Origin: Endozoicomonas euniceicola
GTDB lineage: Bacteria > Pseudomonadota > Gammaproteobacteria > Pseudomonadales > Endozoicomonadaceae
DNA: 64,000 nucleotides
Assembly (NCBI RefSeq): GCF_025562755.1
Contig: NZ_CP103300.1
Coordinates: 5,203,501 to 5,267,500, forward strand
Direction of reading: 5' to 3'
Positions within the stretch are counted from its first letter, which is position 1. Each line of letters starts with the position of its first letter. This document shows positions 1-7,910 of this stretch, piece after piece. The notes beneath the pieces were generated by a model. The model was not told the origin of the DNA. It saw only the letters and a list, made by a program, of their open reading frames with translations, and made no database searches. Both the position numbers and the translations under genes were made by a program.

Positions 1-32
1 TTAAAAGCCTGATGTGGTGGTTTTATATTCAT
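1..32 (-). CDS. N-terminus of a second TPR-like paralogue (runs off the window)
   Basis: The reverse strand from position 32 reads MNIKPPHQAF, the same first ten residues as the complete TPR-like protein that starts at 2159, and it lies in a 133-bp direct repeat shared with that gene's 5' end. The rest of the gene lies to the left of the window. The eleventh codon begins AA, whereas the complete copy has AGT, so the two copies diverge from there. Only ten codons are visible, so nothing can be said about whether the copy is intact. Confidence 0.5.
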   Translation of the reverse strand, partial: MNIKPPHQAF

Positions 33-134
33 AAACGTTGTGACAGCTCAAAATGGATTTGGTTTCCTGACTCTTAATTTCAGTTTTACAGCCCCCTCAT
101 ATTCGTTGAAAATAGCGTCCCTGAATTAAAGACT
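2..134. repeat. Direct repeat, left copy (133 bp)
   Basis: Positions 2-134 match 2129-2261 (offset 2127 bp) with one difference that I can see, g at 40 against a at 2167. The repeat holds the first codons and upstream region of a TPR-like gene. Beyond 134 the left copy continues into an EAL-gene tail, while the right copy continues towards nadE. This is the footprint of a tandem duplication of the TPR gene. Confidence 0.9.
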
Positions 135-248
135 GTAGAAAGTGCTATCGAGATGGCTCCTTTATGGCACAGTGGTGTTGACTTCATTCAGGGTGATTTC
201 CTGCAGGGGCTGCCGGTGGAGACCATGAATTATAATTTTGATGAGTGA
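135..248 (+). pseudogene. 3' fragment of an EAL-domain (FimX-like) gene
   Basis: This frame encodes about 37 residues ending in a TGA at 246-248. They resemble the C-terminus of degenerate EAL domains of the FimX type: the pieces LWHSGVDFIQGDFLQ and METMNYNFDE-like 'ETMNYNFDE' correspond to the conserved LW-x2-GVDYIQG-x2-LQ and MNYDF tail. Such proteins act in cyclic-di-GMP signalling, but the EVL motif, metal ligands and catalytic residues are all absent here. Upstream, the frame enters the 133-bp repeat and meets a stop at 75-77, so the gene is truncated at the repeat boundary. It ends one base before the stop of the TPR-like gene on the other strand. It is most likely a remnant of a gene broken during the duplication. 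Confidence 0.6.
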
Positions 249-2159
249 TTACTTTATTCCCAACTTTGTCAGCAGCTTATTCTCATTTTGCCGCCATGGT
301 TCCATTTTATCTTTCAAATTTCTTGACGGATCCAACCGGGCGGCCTCTTCGAACAGCTCCTTCCACTGCTTCTTGCCTGGTTCCAGAAACCTTATCACAT
401 GAGCCTTTTGTGACAATAACTGAGCTTTCTTCTCATTAGAGACTATACACGAAAGTGCGTTTTCCACATGGGTTAAAGCCTCCTTCAGATATGGGGAACC
501 GCCTTCCTTCTGGCTTTCGCCCAGTCCCCATTTCATGAAAAAACACAGGTTGTGGATTGACTGAGCATGCTCCTTGTCGACAGACAAAGTAACATTTTCG
601 ATATGAGCATTAAATTCTTCAGTACCGGTGTATGAAATGGCTAGTGCCAGCTTGCAACTGTTTTTTTGATCCTTTGTCAAAAATTTAGTGTCAAGGTCTT
701 TTGTTATCAGGTTTCTAGCGCGAACAAGTTTACCCTCTCTTGCCCAGTTGTAAGCCAGTACCAGGTTCGTATCATGGTTGTTACAAGGTTTGCCTTTTTT
801 CAAATCCCCGGACTCCTGCCTGAAGGTGGCCAGCAGCAGGGCTTTTGCCTCATCGGGCCTGTCCATTAGCTCCCAGAGACGAACCAGTGCCAGGTTCGTA
901 TCATGGTTGTTACAAGGTTTGCCTTTTTTCAAATCCCCGGACTCCTGTCTGAAGGTGGCCAGCAGCAGGGCTTCTGCCTCATCGTACTTGTCCATTAGCT
1001 CCCAGAGATAAACCAGTGCAAGGTTCGTCTGATGGTTGTTACAAGGTTTGCCTTTTTTCAAATCCCCGGACTCCTGCCTGAAGGTGGCCAGCAGCAGGGC
1101 TTCTGCCTCATCGTACCTGCCCATTAGCTCCCAGAGACGAGCCAGTGCCAGGTTCGTATCATGGTTTTTACAAGGTATGCCCTTGTCGTAATCCCCGGAC
1201 TCTTGACTGAAGGTGGCCAGCAGCAGGACTTCTGCCTCATCGTACCTGCGCGTTATTTGCAAGAGACGAGCCAGTGCCAGGTTCGTATCATGGTATTTAC
1301 AAAGTATGCCTTTTCTGTAATCCCCGGACTCTTGACTGAAGGTGGCCAGCAGCAGGGCTTCTGCCTCATCGTACCTGCGCGTTATTTGCAAGAAACGAGC
1401 CAGTGCCAGGTTCGTATAATGGTTGTTACAAGGTATGCCCTTTTCGTAATCCCCGGACTCTTGGCTGAAGGTGGCCAGCAGCAGGGCTTCTGCCTTATCG
1501 TACTTACCCATTAGCTCCCAGAGACGAACCAGTGCCAGGTTCGTATCATGCTTGTTACAAGGTTTGATGTCCCTTTTGTTAATCCCTCCCTCCTGCTCGA
1601 AGAGAGCCAGCAGCTGGACTTCGGCCTCTTCGTATCGTTTTAGACCCTCAAAAGCAGTGGCTTTCGACACCATGATGCTTCTATTGTCGATGCTTTTATC
1701 GTCGGAGTCGGGTAATTGATCAAGCAAATTCAAAGCGGCTTTAAATTGCCCGAGTTTATTAAGGGCACGAGCATGGCCTGATATTTTCTGAATTTCCTGC
1801 TGAGGGTTAGCTCCCTTGATCGCTTTAAATTCTTTAACTGCCTCATTCCATTTTTGTTGTTTGATGAATTTGTAACCATTATCCAAACGGCGTCTTACTT
1901 CCCGGTGAACACTGTCAGCAGAAGGGTTTAATTTATCTGTTCCAGTGGGAGTAACTCTTCTTGCACTTGCACTTGCACATGTCATATCTGATTCTGGTGA
2001 GTGACATGGTGGGGGGGTGATTTTTCCAACGGCTTCCTGAACGGTTCCTGTTAATGATCCACCACGGCCTCGTCCACGGCCTCGTCCACGGCCTTGCGGA
2101 GAAATATCGGTTGTCTTTGGATTGGCACTAAAAGCCTGATGTGGTGGTTTTATATTCAT
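249..2159 (-). CDS. TPR-like repeat protein with GR-rich N-terminus
   Basis: A 636-residue protein of unknown function. The N-terminus has a run of Gly-Arg dipeptides (about residues 23-33), reminiscent of eukaryotic RGG/RG boxes. There is no signal peptide or membrane segment. Residues about 80-200 carry degenerate tetratricopeptide-like helices. The centre holds seven near-identical 43-residue units with the pattern HxTNLALxRLxELMxxYDEAEALLLATF, the helix-turn-helix signature of TPR/Sel1-type solenoids, which usually bind other proteins. Less regular helical repeats follow to the C-terminus. The identical DNA repeats mean copy number can change by recombination without shifting frame (129 bp is 43 codons). 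The 5' end lies in a 133-bp direct repeat that also starts a second copy. A scaffold or effector role is inference. Confidence 0.8.
   Translation of the reverse strand: MNIKPPHQAFSANPKTTDISPQGRGRGRGRGRGGSLTGTVQEAVGKITPPPCHSPESDMTCASASARRVTPTGTDKLNPSADSVHREVRRRLDNGYKFIKQQKWNEAVKEFKAIKGANPQQEIQKISGHARALNKLGQFKAALNLLDQLPDSDDKSIDNRSIMVSKATAFEGLKRYEEAEVQLLALFEQEGGINKRDIKPCNKHDTNLALVRLWELMGKYDKAEALLLATFSQESGDYEKGIPCNNHYTNLALARFLQITRRYDEAEALLLATFSQESGDYRKGILCKYHDTNLALARLLQITRRYDEAEVLLLATFSQESGDYDKGIPCKNHDTNLALARLWELMGRYDEAEALLLATFRQESGDLKKGKPCNNHQTNLALVYLWELMDKYDEAEALLLATFRQESGDLKKGKPCNNHDTNLALVRLWELMDRPDEAKALLLATFRQESGDLKKGKPCNNHDTNLVLAYNWAREGKLVRARNLITKDLDTKFLTKDQKNSCKLALAISYTGTEEFNAHIENVTLSVDKEHAQSIHNLCFFMKWGLGESQKEGGSPYLKEALTHVENALSCIVSNEKKAQLLSQKAHVIRFLEPGKKQWKELFEEAARLDPSRNLKDKMEPWRQNENKLLTKLGIK
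761..1664. repeat. Seven 129-bp tandem repeats inside the TPR-like gene
   Basis: The landmark CCAGGTTCGT (CAAGGTTCGT in one copy) recurs at 761, 890, 1019, 1148, 1277, 1406 and 1535, exactly 129 bp apart. The first three copies share the landmark TTGCCTTTTTTCAAATC; the later ones differ at this place. This indicates local homogenisation within blocks. The last unit decays towards 1664. Confidence 0.95.
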
Positions 2160-2261
2160 AAACGTTATGACAGCTCAAAATGGATTTGGTTTCCTGACTC
2201 TTAATTTCAGTTTTACAGCCCCCTCATATTCGTTGAAAATAGCGTCCCTGAATTAAAGACT
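2129..2261. repeat. Direct repeat, right copy (133 bp)
   Basis: Partner of 2-134. It covers the first ten codons of the TPR-like gene and 102 bp upstream of its start, so both TPR copies probably have the same promoter. It ends at AAAGACT; nadE follows after about 19 bp. Confidence 0.9.
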
Positions 2262-2280
2262 ACAGACGTTAGGCATTTCA

Positions 2281-3921
2281 ATGTCCGCAGCTATGCTCAA
2301 TATCGTGATGGCACAGATCAACCTCAAGGTTGGTGACATCGACGGCAATACCTCTATGGTGATTAACGCCGCTGAACAGGCACGGGACACCCATCAGGCG
2401 GATCTGGTGGTGTTTCCGGAACTGACCCTGTGTGGCTACCCCCCTGAAGACCTGCTTCTTCGTCCCAGCCTGATTTTACGCACCGAACAGGCTTTACATC
2501 GACTGAACGCCGTTAAGGGCATTGATATTGTTATCGGTGTGCCGGGCATGGGTGCCCACGGTCTGGAAAATCAGGCGGTTGTTCTGCGCGATGGTCAGGT
2601 GATGGTTCGATATGCCAAGCAGCACCTGCCGAATTATCAGGTGTTTGATGAAAAGCGCTATTTTGTTCCGGGCCATCAAATAGCTACTTTTGACTGTAAA
2701 GGCACCCGACTGGCACTGACCATCTGTGAGGACCTCTGGTTCCAGGAACCTGCCATGCAGGCCAGGGAAGCCGGGGCAGACCTGATCCTGAGTCTTAATG
2801 CTTCGCCATTCCACAAGGACAAGCAGAGCGTTCGCCGTGAAACCATTCGCCAGCGTTGTCAGGAAACCGGTCTGCCGGTGTTGTATGTCAACCTGTTCGG
2901 AGGTCAGGACGAGCTGGTCTTTGACGGTGGCTCCTTTGCCATGAACGGCGATGGTCGGCTAATGGCCTGTGGCGATTACTTTTCTGAAACACTGACGCCG
3001 GTTCGTTTTGACTGTGACGCAAAGCAGTTTGTAGAAGAGCAGTTTGCAGAAAAACAGATTGTCCCTTTACCCGATCTGCACAGCCGGGTTTACAGAGCCC
3101 TGGTTACCGGTGTGCGAGATTATGTGAACAAGAACGGTTTTAAAGGCGTTGTGCTGGGGCTTTCCGGGGGAATCGATTCCGCCCTGACTCTGGCTATTGC
3201 GGTTGATGCCCTTGGGGCGGATCGGGTTCAGGCGGTTATGATGCCGTACCGTTACACCTCGGAAATGAGCCTTCAGGACGCAAAGGAAGAAGCGGATATT
3301 CTGGGTGTTGACTATAAAATCATGCCCATTGAGCCGATGTTTGATGCCTTTATGAATACCCTGAGCAGTGAGTTTGCCGACAGTGGTCGTGATACCACCG
3401 AGGAAAACCTGCAATCCCGTTGTCGGGGTGTGCTGCTGATGGCGATTTCCAACAAAAAAGGTTACATGGTGCTGACCACCGGTAACAAAAGTGAGATGGC
3501 CGTGGGTTATGCGACACTGTACGGTGATATGTGTGGCGGCTACAACGCTTTGAAAGACGTACCCAAAACTCTGGTGTTTGAACTGTCTGAATACCGTAAC
3601 TCACTGGGTTATGTGATTCCCCAGCGAGTGATAGACCGACCACCTTCCGCGGAGCTGGCTCCGGATCAGGTGGATGAAGACAGCCTGCCGCCTTACAGTG
3701 AGCTGGATCGCATCATTGAGATGTACGTTGAGGAAGATTGCAGTGCTGAAACCATCATTGATGAAGGTTTTGATCGGGATACCGTTTACCGGGTGTTGCG
3801 CCTGATCGATATTAATGAATTTAAACGACGTCAGGCAGTGGTCGGTGTGCGTATAACACCACGGGGTTTTGGCCGGGACCGCCGTTATCCGATTACCAAT
3901 GGCTGGCGTCCCGGGGTCTAG
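2281..3921 (+). CDS. nadE: Glutamine-dependent NAD+ synthetase
   Basis: This cytoplasmic enzyme amidates nicotinic acid adenine dinucleotide to NAD+ with ATP and glutamine, the last step of NAD synthesis. It is the long two-domain form (546 aa). The N-terminal nitrilase-type glutaminase domain (about 5-260) has the catalytic triad in context: Glu in VFPELTLCGYPPED, Lys in YAKQHLPNY, Cys in TICEDLW. The C-terminal synthetase domain (about 270-546) has the PP-loop GLSGGIDSA and the TTGNKSEMAVGY and GDMCGGYN stretches. The start at 2281 follows an AGG seven bases upstream; an ATG four codons later is an alternative. The gene converges on coaE with only five bases between. Its promoter must lie in the short stretch after the direct repeat or within it. 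Confidence 0.97.
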   Translation: MSAAMLNIVMAQINLKVGDIDGNTSMVINAAEQARDTHQADLVVFPELTLCGYPPEDLLLRPSLILRTEQALHRLNAVKGIDIVIGVPGMGAHGLENQAVVLRDGQVMVRYAKQHLPNYQVFDEKRYFVPGHQIATFDCKGTRLALTICEDLWFQEPAMQAREAGADLILSLNASPFHKDKQSVRRETIRQRCQETGLPVLYVNLFGGQDELVFDGGSFAMNGDGRLMACGDYFSETLTPVRFDCDAKQFVEEQFAEKQIVPLPDLHSRVYRALVTGVRDYVNKNGFKGVVLGLSGGIDSALTLAIAVDALGADRVQAVMMPYRYTSEMSLQDAKEEADILGVDYKIMPIEPMFDAFMNTLSSEFADSGRDTTEENLQSRCRGVLLMAISNKKGYMVLTTGNKSEMAVGYATLYGDMCGGYNALKDVPKTLVFELSEYRNSLGYVIPQRVIDRPPSAELAPDQVDEDSLPPYSELDRIIEMYVEEDCSAETIIDEGFDRDTVYRVLRLIDINEFKRRQAVVGVRITPRGFGRDRRYPITNGWRPGV

Positions 3922-3926
3922 CCAGT

Positions 3927-4529
3927 TCAGCGTTGTTTAGCTAGTTTCAGATAGTGCTGGTGCAGCTTGTCCAGTTGCGGATAAAGCTGTTCCAGCGACT
4001 GGCTGTTATCAACAATATCGTCGGCTTTTTCCATGCGTTCTTCCCTGGTCGCCTGTTTGGACAGAATACTGCGGGTCTGTGCTTCGGTCATATTGTCCCG
4101 GCTCATGGTTCGGGCAATCTGTTGTTCAACCGTCACATCCACCACCAGAACCCGGTCTGCAAGAAGGTGCTGGTCTGTTTCTATCATCAAGGGTGAAACC
4201 AGAATCGAATAAGGTGACACAGACGCTTTGAGTTCGGTCATAATCTGTTCACGAATCAGAGGGTGTAGCAGTTGTTCCAGCCAGGCTCGCTCACTGTCAC
4301 TGGCAAAGATAATATCCCGCAGTTTACGACGGTTCAGGCTGCCATCTTCTTTTTGAAGGATGCCCTTATGGCGCTGTGCGATTTTTTCCAGTGCTGGCTG
4401 ACCCGGCTCCACCACGACCCGGGCGGCCTGATCCGCATCAACAATAGCGATGCCCAGCGCGGCAAAGTAGTCAGTCACCGCCGTTTTACCACTGCCTATT
4501 CCACCGGTAACACCTATAACCAGGCTCAT
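3927..4529 (-). CDS. coaE: Dephospho-CoA kinase
   Basis: CoaE phosphorylates the ribose 3'-OH of dephospho-CoA with ATP, the final step of coenzyme A synthesis, in the cytoplasm. The 200-residue length is normal for the family. The Walker A loop GGIGSGKT sits at residues 9-16, followed by the DADQAAR stretch that contacts the acceptor and a conserved LxHPLIRE segment. The start ATG overlaps the pilD stop by four bases (ATGA), so coaE is translationally coupled to pilD. This pilD-coaE order is standard in gammaproteobacteria, often as pilB-pilC-pilD-coaE, but pilB and pilC are not upstream here. Confidence 0.97.
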   Translation of the reverse strand: MSLVIGVTGGIGSGKTAVTDYFAALGIAIVDADQAARVVVEPGQPALEKIAQRHKGILQKEDGSLNRRKLRDIIFASDSERAWLEQLLHPLIREQIMTELKASVSPYSILVSPLMIETDQHLLADRVLVVDVTVEQQIARTMSRDNMTEAQTRSILSKQATREERMEKADDIVDNSQSLEQLYPQLDKLHQHYLKLAKQR

Positions 4530-5401
4530 TTCATTCCCATTATTTGCAGATAAAACTCAATCAGGGTGTTACCCCATAACAATGCAAAAAAACCCGCTGC
4601 GGCAAGATAAGGGCCAAAAGGAATCGGCTGTTCGCGGTTGTGTTTTTTGAAAATCATCAGGCCAACCCCTGCCAGTGTTCCCACCAGGGATGACAGCAGA
4701 ATGATCAGAGGCAGCATCTGCCAGCCCAGCCAGGCTCCCAGTGCCGCCAGCAGTTTAAAGTCGCCATAGCCCATACCTTCCTTGCCGGTAGCCAGCTTGA
4801 AGCCCCAGTAAACCAGCCATAACGACAGGTAGCCCGCCACGGCACCAAACACCGCATCAGTCAGAGGGACAAACAGATGTTGAGTATTTACCAGCAGGCC
4901 CAGCCAGAGCAGGGGCAGGGTGATGCTGTCGGGCAGCAGCTGAGTATCCAGGTCAATAACCGTCAGTGTCAGTAATGCCCATGCCAGAAGACAGACGAAC
5001 AAGGTGGTTGTTGATGCGCCAAAGACGATTCCAGACACCACTGCAAGAGTGGCGCTGATGATCTCAATCAATGGGTAGCGAATGGAAATAGGGGTTTTGC
5101 AGTGGGAGCACTGACCTTTCAGGAACAGGTAGCTCAGTACCGGGATGTTTTCCCAGGGACGAATCCTGTATCCGCACTCCATGCAATTTGAACCCGGTGT
5201 GGCCAGATTATATTTTATCGGGTTTTCCGGTACTTTATCCGGATGCAGGGCTTCCAGGCATTCAAGCTTCCACTGTCTTTCCATCATGATCGGCAGACGC
5301 AGAATCACCACATTCAGAAAGCTGCCAACAATCAGGCCGAGCAGGGTTAAGGCTAATAAAAAACAACCGGGTGAAGCTTGCAGAAATTCAGGAAGTAGCA
5401 T
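4526..5401 (-). CDS. pilD: Type IV prepilin peptidase / N-methyltransferase
   Basis: This inner-membrane bifunctional enzyme cleaves the leader of type IV prepilins and pseudopilins and methylates the new N-terminus. The 291-residue length is typical. It contains a cytoplasmic zinc-binding loop with two CxxC pairs (CMEC at about 94-97 and CSHC at about 119-122). About seven hydrophobic segments and the two catalytic aspartates of the GxGD aspartyl protease family are present, in VIDLDTQLLPD and GMGYGDFKLL. It is upstream of and overlaps coaE. The usual assembly genes pilB and pilC are absent nearby, so pili or type II secretion genes must be elsewhere. Confidence 0.96.
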   Translation of the reverse strand: MLLPEFLQASPGCFLLALTLLGLIVGSFLNVVILRLPIMMERQWKLECLEALHPDKVPENPIKYNLATPGSNCMECGYRIRPWENIPVLSYLFLKGQCSHCKTPISIRYPLIEIISATLAVVSGIVFGASTTTLFVCLLAWALLTLTVIDLDTQLLPDSITLPLLWLGLLVNTQHLFVPLTDAVFGAVAGYLSLWLVYWGFKLATGKEGMGYGDFKLLAALGAWLGWQMLPLIILLSSLVGTLAGVGLMIFKKHNREQPIPFGPYLAAAGFFALLWGNTLIEFYLQIMGMK

Positions 5402-5419
5402 CAGAAGGGGAGTCCCTTT

Positions 5420-5455
5420 TTATTCAACGAGTTATTCAACGAGTTATCCAGCGAG
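5420..5455. repeat. Three 12-bp direct repeats upstream of pilD
   Basis: TTATTCAACGAG occurs at 5420-5431 and 5432-5443, and TTATCCAGCGAG at 5444-5455. They lie just upstream of the pilD start on its non-coding side, in the 173-bp gap before the next gene. They could be iterated protein-binding sites in the pilD promoter or simple slippage products. Confidence 0.8.
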
Positions 5456-5574
5456 TCAGGCCAGAAAGGCAAATGATTGGGTCATTGTTTGATAAGAAGT
5501 TTAATCGAAGCCGTTGTTTAATAAAAGGCAGCCAGAACGCTGTAAACCCTCTCGCTGGTACCAGAGCTGATGGT

Positions 5575-6138
5575 TCATGCTTTGTTGCCTGTCAGCCATT
5601 CAATGGCTGCTTCCAGAGGATTGATGGCGGTTTCCCATTTAACCTTTTCACCAGACTGCTTGATGATTCCCCATTGTCCTGGCTGAAAGAATGAGCGACA
5701 GATTACCAGTTTTTCATCGGCTGCCAGTTGCTTTGTCTGCACTGCGTCCTGACAGGCAATATAAAGCTGGCTGGTAAGGTCGTAATCCACAGCCTGTTTT
5801 TCTACCCAGCCTTCGGGCGCTTCAGGTAAACCGTCCTGAAACATTACCGCGATATGCTCATCAATCAGGTAGTAATGCATGGCCCGGGAAGAGAAACCAT
5901 GACCTGATACCCCAAACACGACCATGGATGGACACTGACCAGACAGCAACTGGTTGAGGTAAAACTGGAAATGATAAGGGTCGGGCAGGGACGGCTCGGT
6001 GGTAAAGAGTGCCGAATAGCGGGTCTGCTGGAGTTTGCTGGTAAATTTATGGTGAACCGGAGGGCAGGGCAGCCCCTCACTGATAAGCAGTGCGCAGGCG
6101 GATTGATAACAGTTGCGTGCCGGGTCGTGTTCAAACAT
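5575..6138 (-). CDS. Hypothetical protein, partner of the kinase-like gene
   Basis: I do not recognise this 187-residue protein. It has no signal peptide or clear membrane segment. It contains several Cys and His residues and an aromatic-rich C-terminal part (SFFQPGQWGIIKQSGEKV). Its ATG lies two bases after the stop of the upstream kinase-like gene, so the two are almost certainly co-transcribed. A small gene placed immediately downstream of a candidate effector could be a chaperone or an immunity-like partner, but nothing in its sequence demonstrates this. Confidence 0.7.
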   Translation of the reverse strand: MFEHDPARNCYQSACALLISEGLPCPPVHHKFTSKLQQTRYSALFTTEPSLPDPYHFQFYLNQLLSGQCPSMVVFGVSGHGFSSRAMHYYLIDEHIAVMFQDGLPEAPEGWVEKQAVDYDLTSQLYIACQDAVQTKQLAADEKLVICRSFFQPGQWGIIKQSGEKVKWETAINPLEAAIEWLTGNKA

Positions 6139-6140
6139 GG

Positions 6141-7859
6141 CTATAATCCTCTGGTCTGACCTTGAACGGATAACAGGTAGCTGTCGGGCGCATACTTACG
6201 CTGGAATTTTACGGCGTTTAATCCGGTTGCCGGGTCCTTCCATTTCTGCCAGTTCTCAATCACCCGACCATTGTTTGCTAATTGTCTGGCATGGCGTTGC
6301 AGTTGCTGAACCCGGCTGACGGTCGACTGTATTTCCCGTGGGGTTAGCAGCCCGTCCATCTGCTGGTGAATCTGTTTCGGAGTGATCGACATCAACTTCT
6401 GGTAAACCCTGTTATCTATCACCGCTGGCAAACCGGCAGTACTACCACTGAATCGGCGAAAACCACCTGGTCTGGAGGGAGTGCGAACTTCGCGCTGACC
6501 CGGATAAAAGCCCATGTCGTTGTCGATGAGTGTGACCTTGCCAGACTGAGTATCAACAAACAGGTTGCCCGCATGACGATCCTGCTGGGCGCAGATACCA
6601 TCCAGCCATTCAGCACTGTTCAGCTGTTGCTGAATATTCGCCGCCAGCCGGGGTTGGCGATGGTCTTCCACGGGAATCCGGTTATAGGTATTAGACTGCT
6701 GTTCCCAGGGTTTAACACCTTTGGCGACATCCATTAATACGCCAAGCTTGCCATCGTGAACCGTTAGTTCCATTTTTGGCATCAGCCCGGTTTCCAGCAG
6801 GTTGTCAAACTTTGCTGCCGCAAAGTTACGGGCAGCAAACCTGGGTTTGTTCTTATCAAGGTAATTTTCAGTTCCGGTGATGGAGTCAAAGGGACAGGGG
6901 TCAACCGGATCTTCTCCCTTGAAAATTTTCTCTATCACGCCGGTTTGAGTCTGGAACTTTAATTTGGTCACGGAATGAATGGCTCCGGAGCCAAACTTCT
7001 GGTCAGACCCTTTGATCAGGTGGTGGTCGTTAAAAGGACTGAAATGTTTTGCGATTGTCGGGGTCAGGTCATACCCCAGCCGTTTCAGCTCCATGGCCTG
7101 ATGCAGATTCAGTGAGCTGGAAACGGATGCCGTGCCGGGATCATCCATTACCTGAAGCATTAATTTCTGCTCATTCTGGAGACTTTGTTTCACACCTGAG
7201 AGATATTGGTATTCAGACTGAGGCATGACATGCCCTTGTTGCAGCAGTAACTGATCCACCTGATTAATTCCTTTTTGCAGATTGTCAATCACATGCCTGC
7301 CCTGATGTTCTACGCCTCCAGCCTTTCTGGATAATGGTTGTGCCAGTGCCTGGTCATGGCGGTTGATGCTGCTGCCGACCTGTCCAAGCTGACCGGCTTT
7401 TGCCAGGAGGGTATGGTTTTTCCCCCAGACACTGTTATTACCCTGATGATAAAAAGACCAGGCAGCATCAGTGATGTTTTTCGAAACTTGTTGAGGGTGC
7501 TCAAACTGGGCAGTGACCCGTTCTCTGGCAACCAGTGACCGATATTGCAGGTTTTTATAGATGGCTGCGCCTTCACCCGATGTTCTGGGCTGAAAAGGCT
7601 GCTGCGCCCCTTTGCTTTCAGGAGGTGATGGAGGCGTGATCTGGTTTTTTGGTGAAGCCTGCTTTACCCCGCGCAGGTGGATTGACTTGTGTGCATGCCC
7701 GGGAGGTTGCTGCTGGATAAGGTTTTTCTTTGCCTTATGGGGAAAGACCCTGCGATTAAACGCATTACCAATTTTTTTGGGCGCTTTCCGGAGAGCGTCA
7801 TTGGAGCGCAGGTGAACCCGTGTCTGGCTGTTTGGCTGTATTCCTCTGGGTTCAGGCAT
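6141..7859 (-). CDS. PI3/PI4-kinase-like protein, candidate effector
   Basis: A 572-residue protein. The first 100 residues are basic, proline- and glutamine-rich and probably disordered; the C-terminal half looks like a kinase. DRHAGN at 427-432 matches the catalytic loop D-R-H-x-x-N of the phosphatidylinositol 3/4-kinase and HipA-like families, and LIDND at 444-448 sits where the metal-binding Asp is expected. A Lys in KIFKG (311-315), after a Gly-containing strand, is a candidate ATP-contact Lys. The order Lys, helix, hinge-like GVLMDVAKGVKP (372-383), catalytic loop, Asp is right. There is no signal peptide. GAGGA lies upstream of the ATG. Such kinases occur among type III and IV effectors, but translocation is inference. 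The substrate, lipid or protein, cannot be told. Confidence 0.7.
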   Translation of the reverse strand: MPEPRGIQPNSQTRVHLRSNDALRKAPKKIGNAFNRRVFPHKAKKNLIQQQPPGHAHKSIHLRGVKQASPKNQITPPSPPESKGAQQPFQPRTSGEGAAIYKNLQYRSLVARERVTAQFEHPQQVSKNITDAAWSFYHQGNNSVWGKNHTLLAKAGQLGQVGSSINRHDQALAQPLSRKAGGVEHQGRHVIDNLQKGINQVDQLLLQQGHVMPQSEYQYLSGVKQSLQNEQKLMLQVMDDPGTASVSSSLNLHQAMELKRLGYDLTPTIAKHFSPFNDHHLIKGSDQKFGSGAIHSVTKLKFQTQTGVIEKIFKGEDPVDPCPFDSITGTENYLDKNKPRFAARNFAAAKFDNLLETGLMPKMELTVHDGKLGVLMDVAKGVKPWEQQSNTYNRIPVEDHRQPRLAANIQQQLNSAEWLDGICAQQDRHAGNLFVDTQSGKVTLIDNDMGFYPGQREVRTPSRPGGFRRFSGSTAGLPAVIDNRVYQKLMSITPKQIHQQMDGLLTPREIQSTVSRVQQLQRHARQLANNGRVIENWQKWKDPATGLNAVKFQRKYAPDSYLLSVQGQTRGL

Positions 7860-7910
7860 GCCTTTTCCTCAAAAATCCCTTTAGTAACGATAGGAAAAGG
7901 CAGAAAGGTA

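Noticed and set aside
90..134. FVEN-like residues in the direct repeat, in frame with the EAL tail
   Set aside because: The alignment with EAL C-termini works only from VES at 135 on; keeping the repeat part would require a ten-residue insertion, and the right copy of the repeat has no EAL sequence after it.
761..1664. Regular 129-bp periodicity as a possible CRISPR-like array
   Set aside because: There are no short identical repeats with unique spacers; the whole unit repeats and encodes TPR-like helices.
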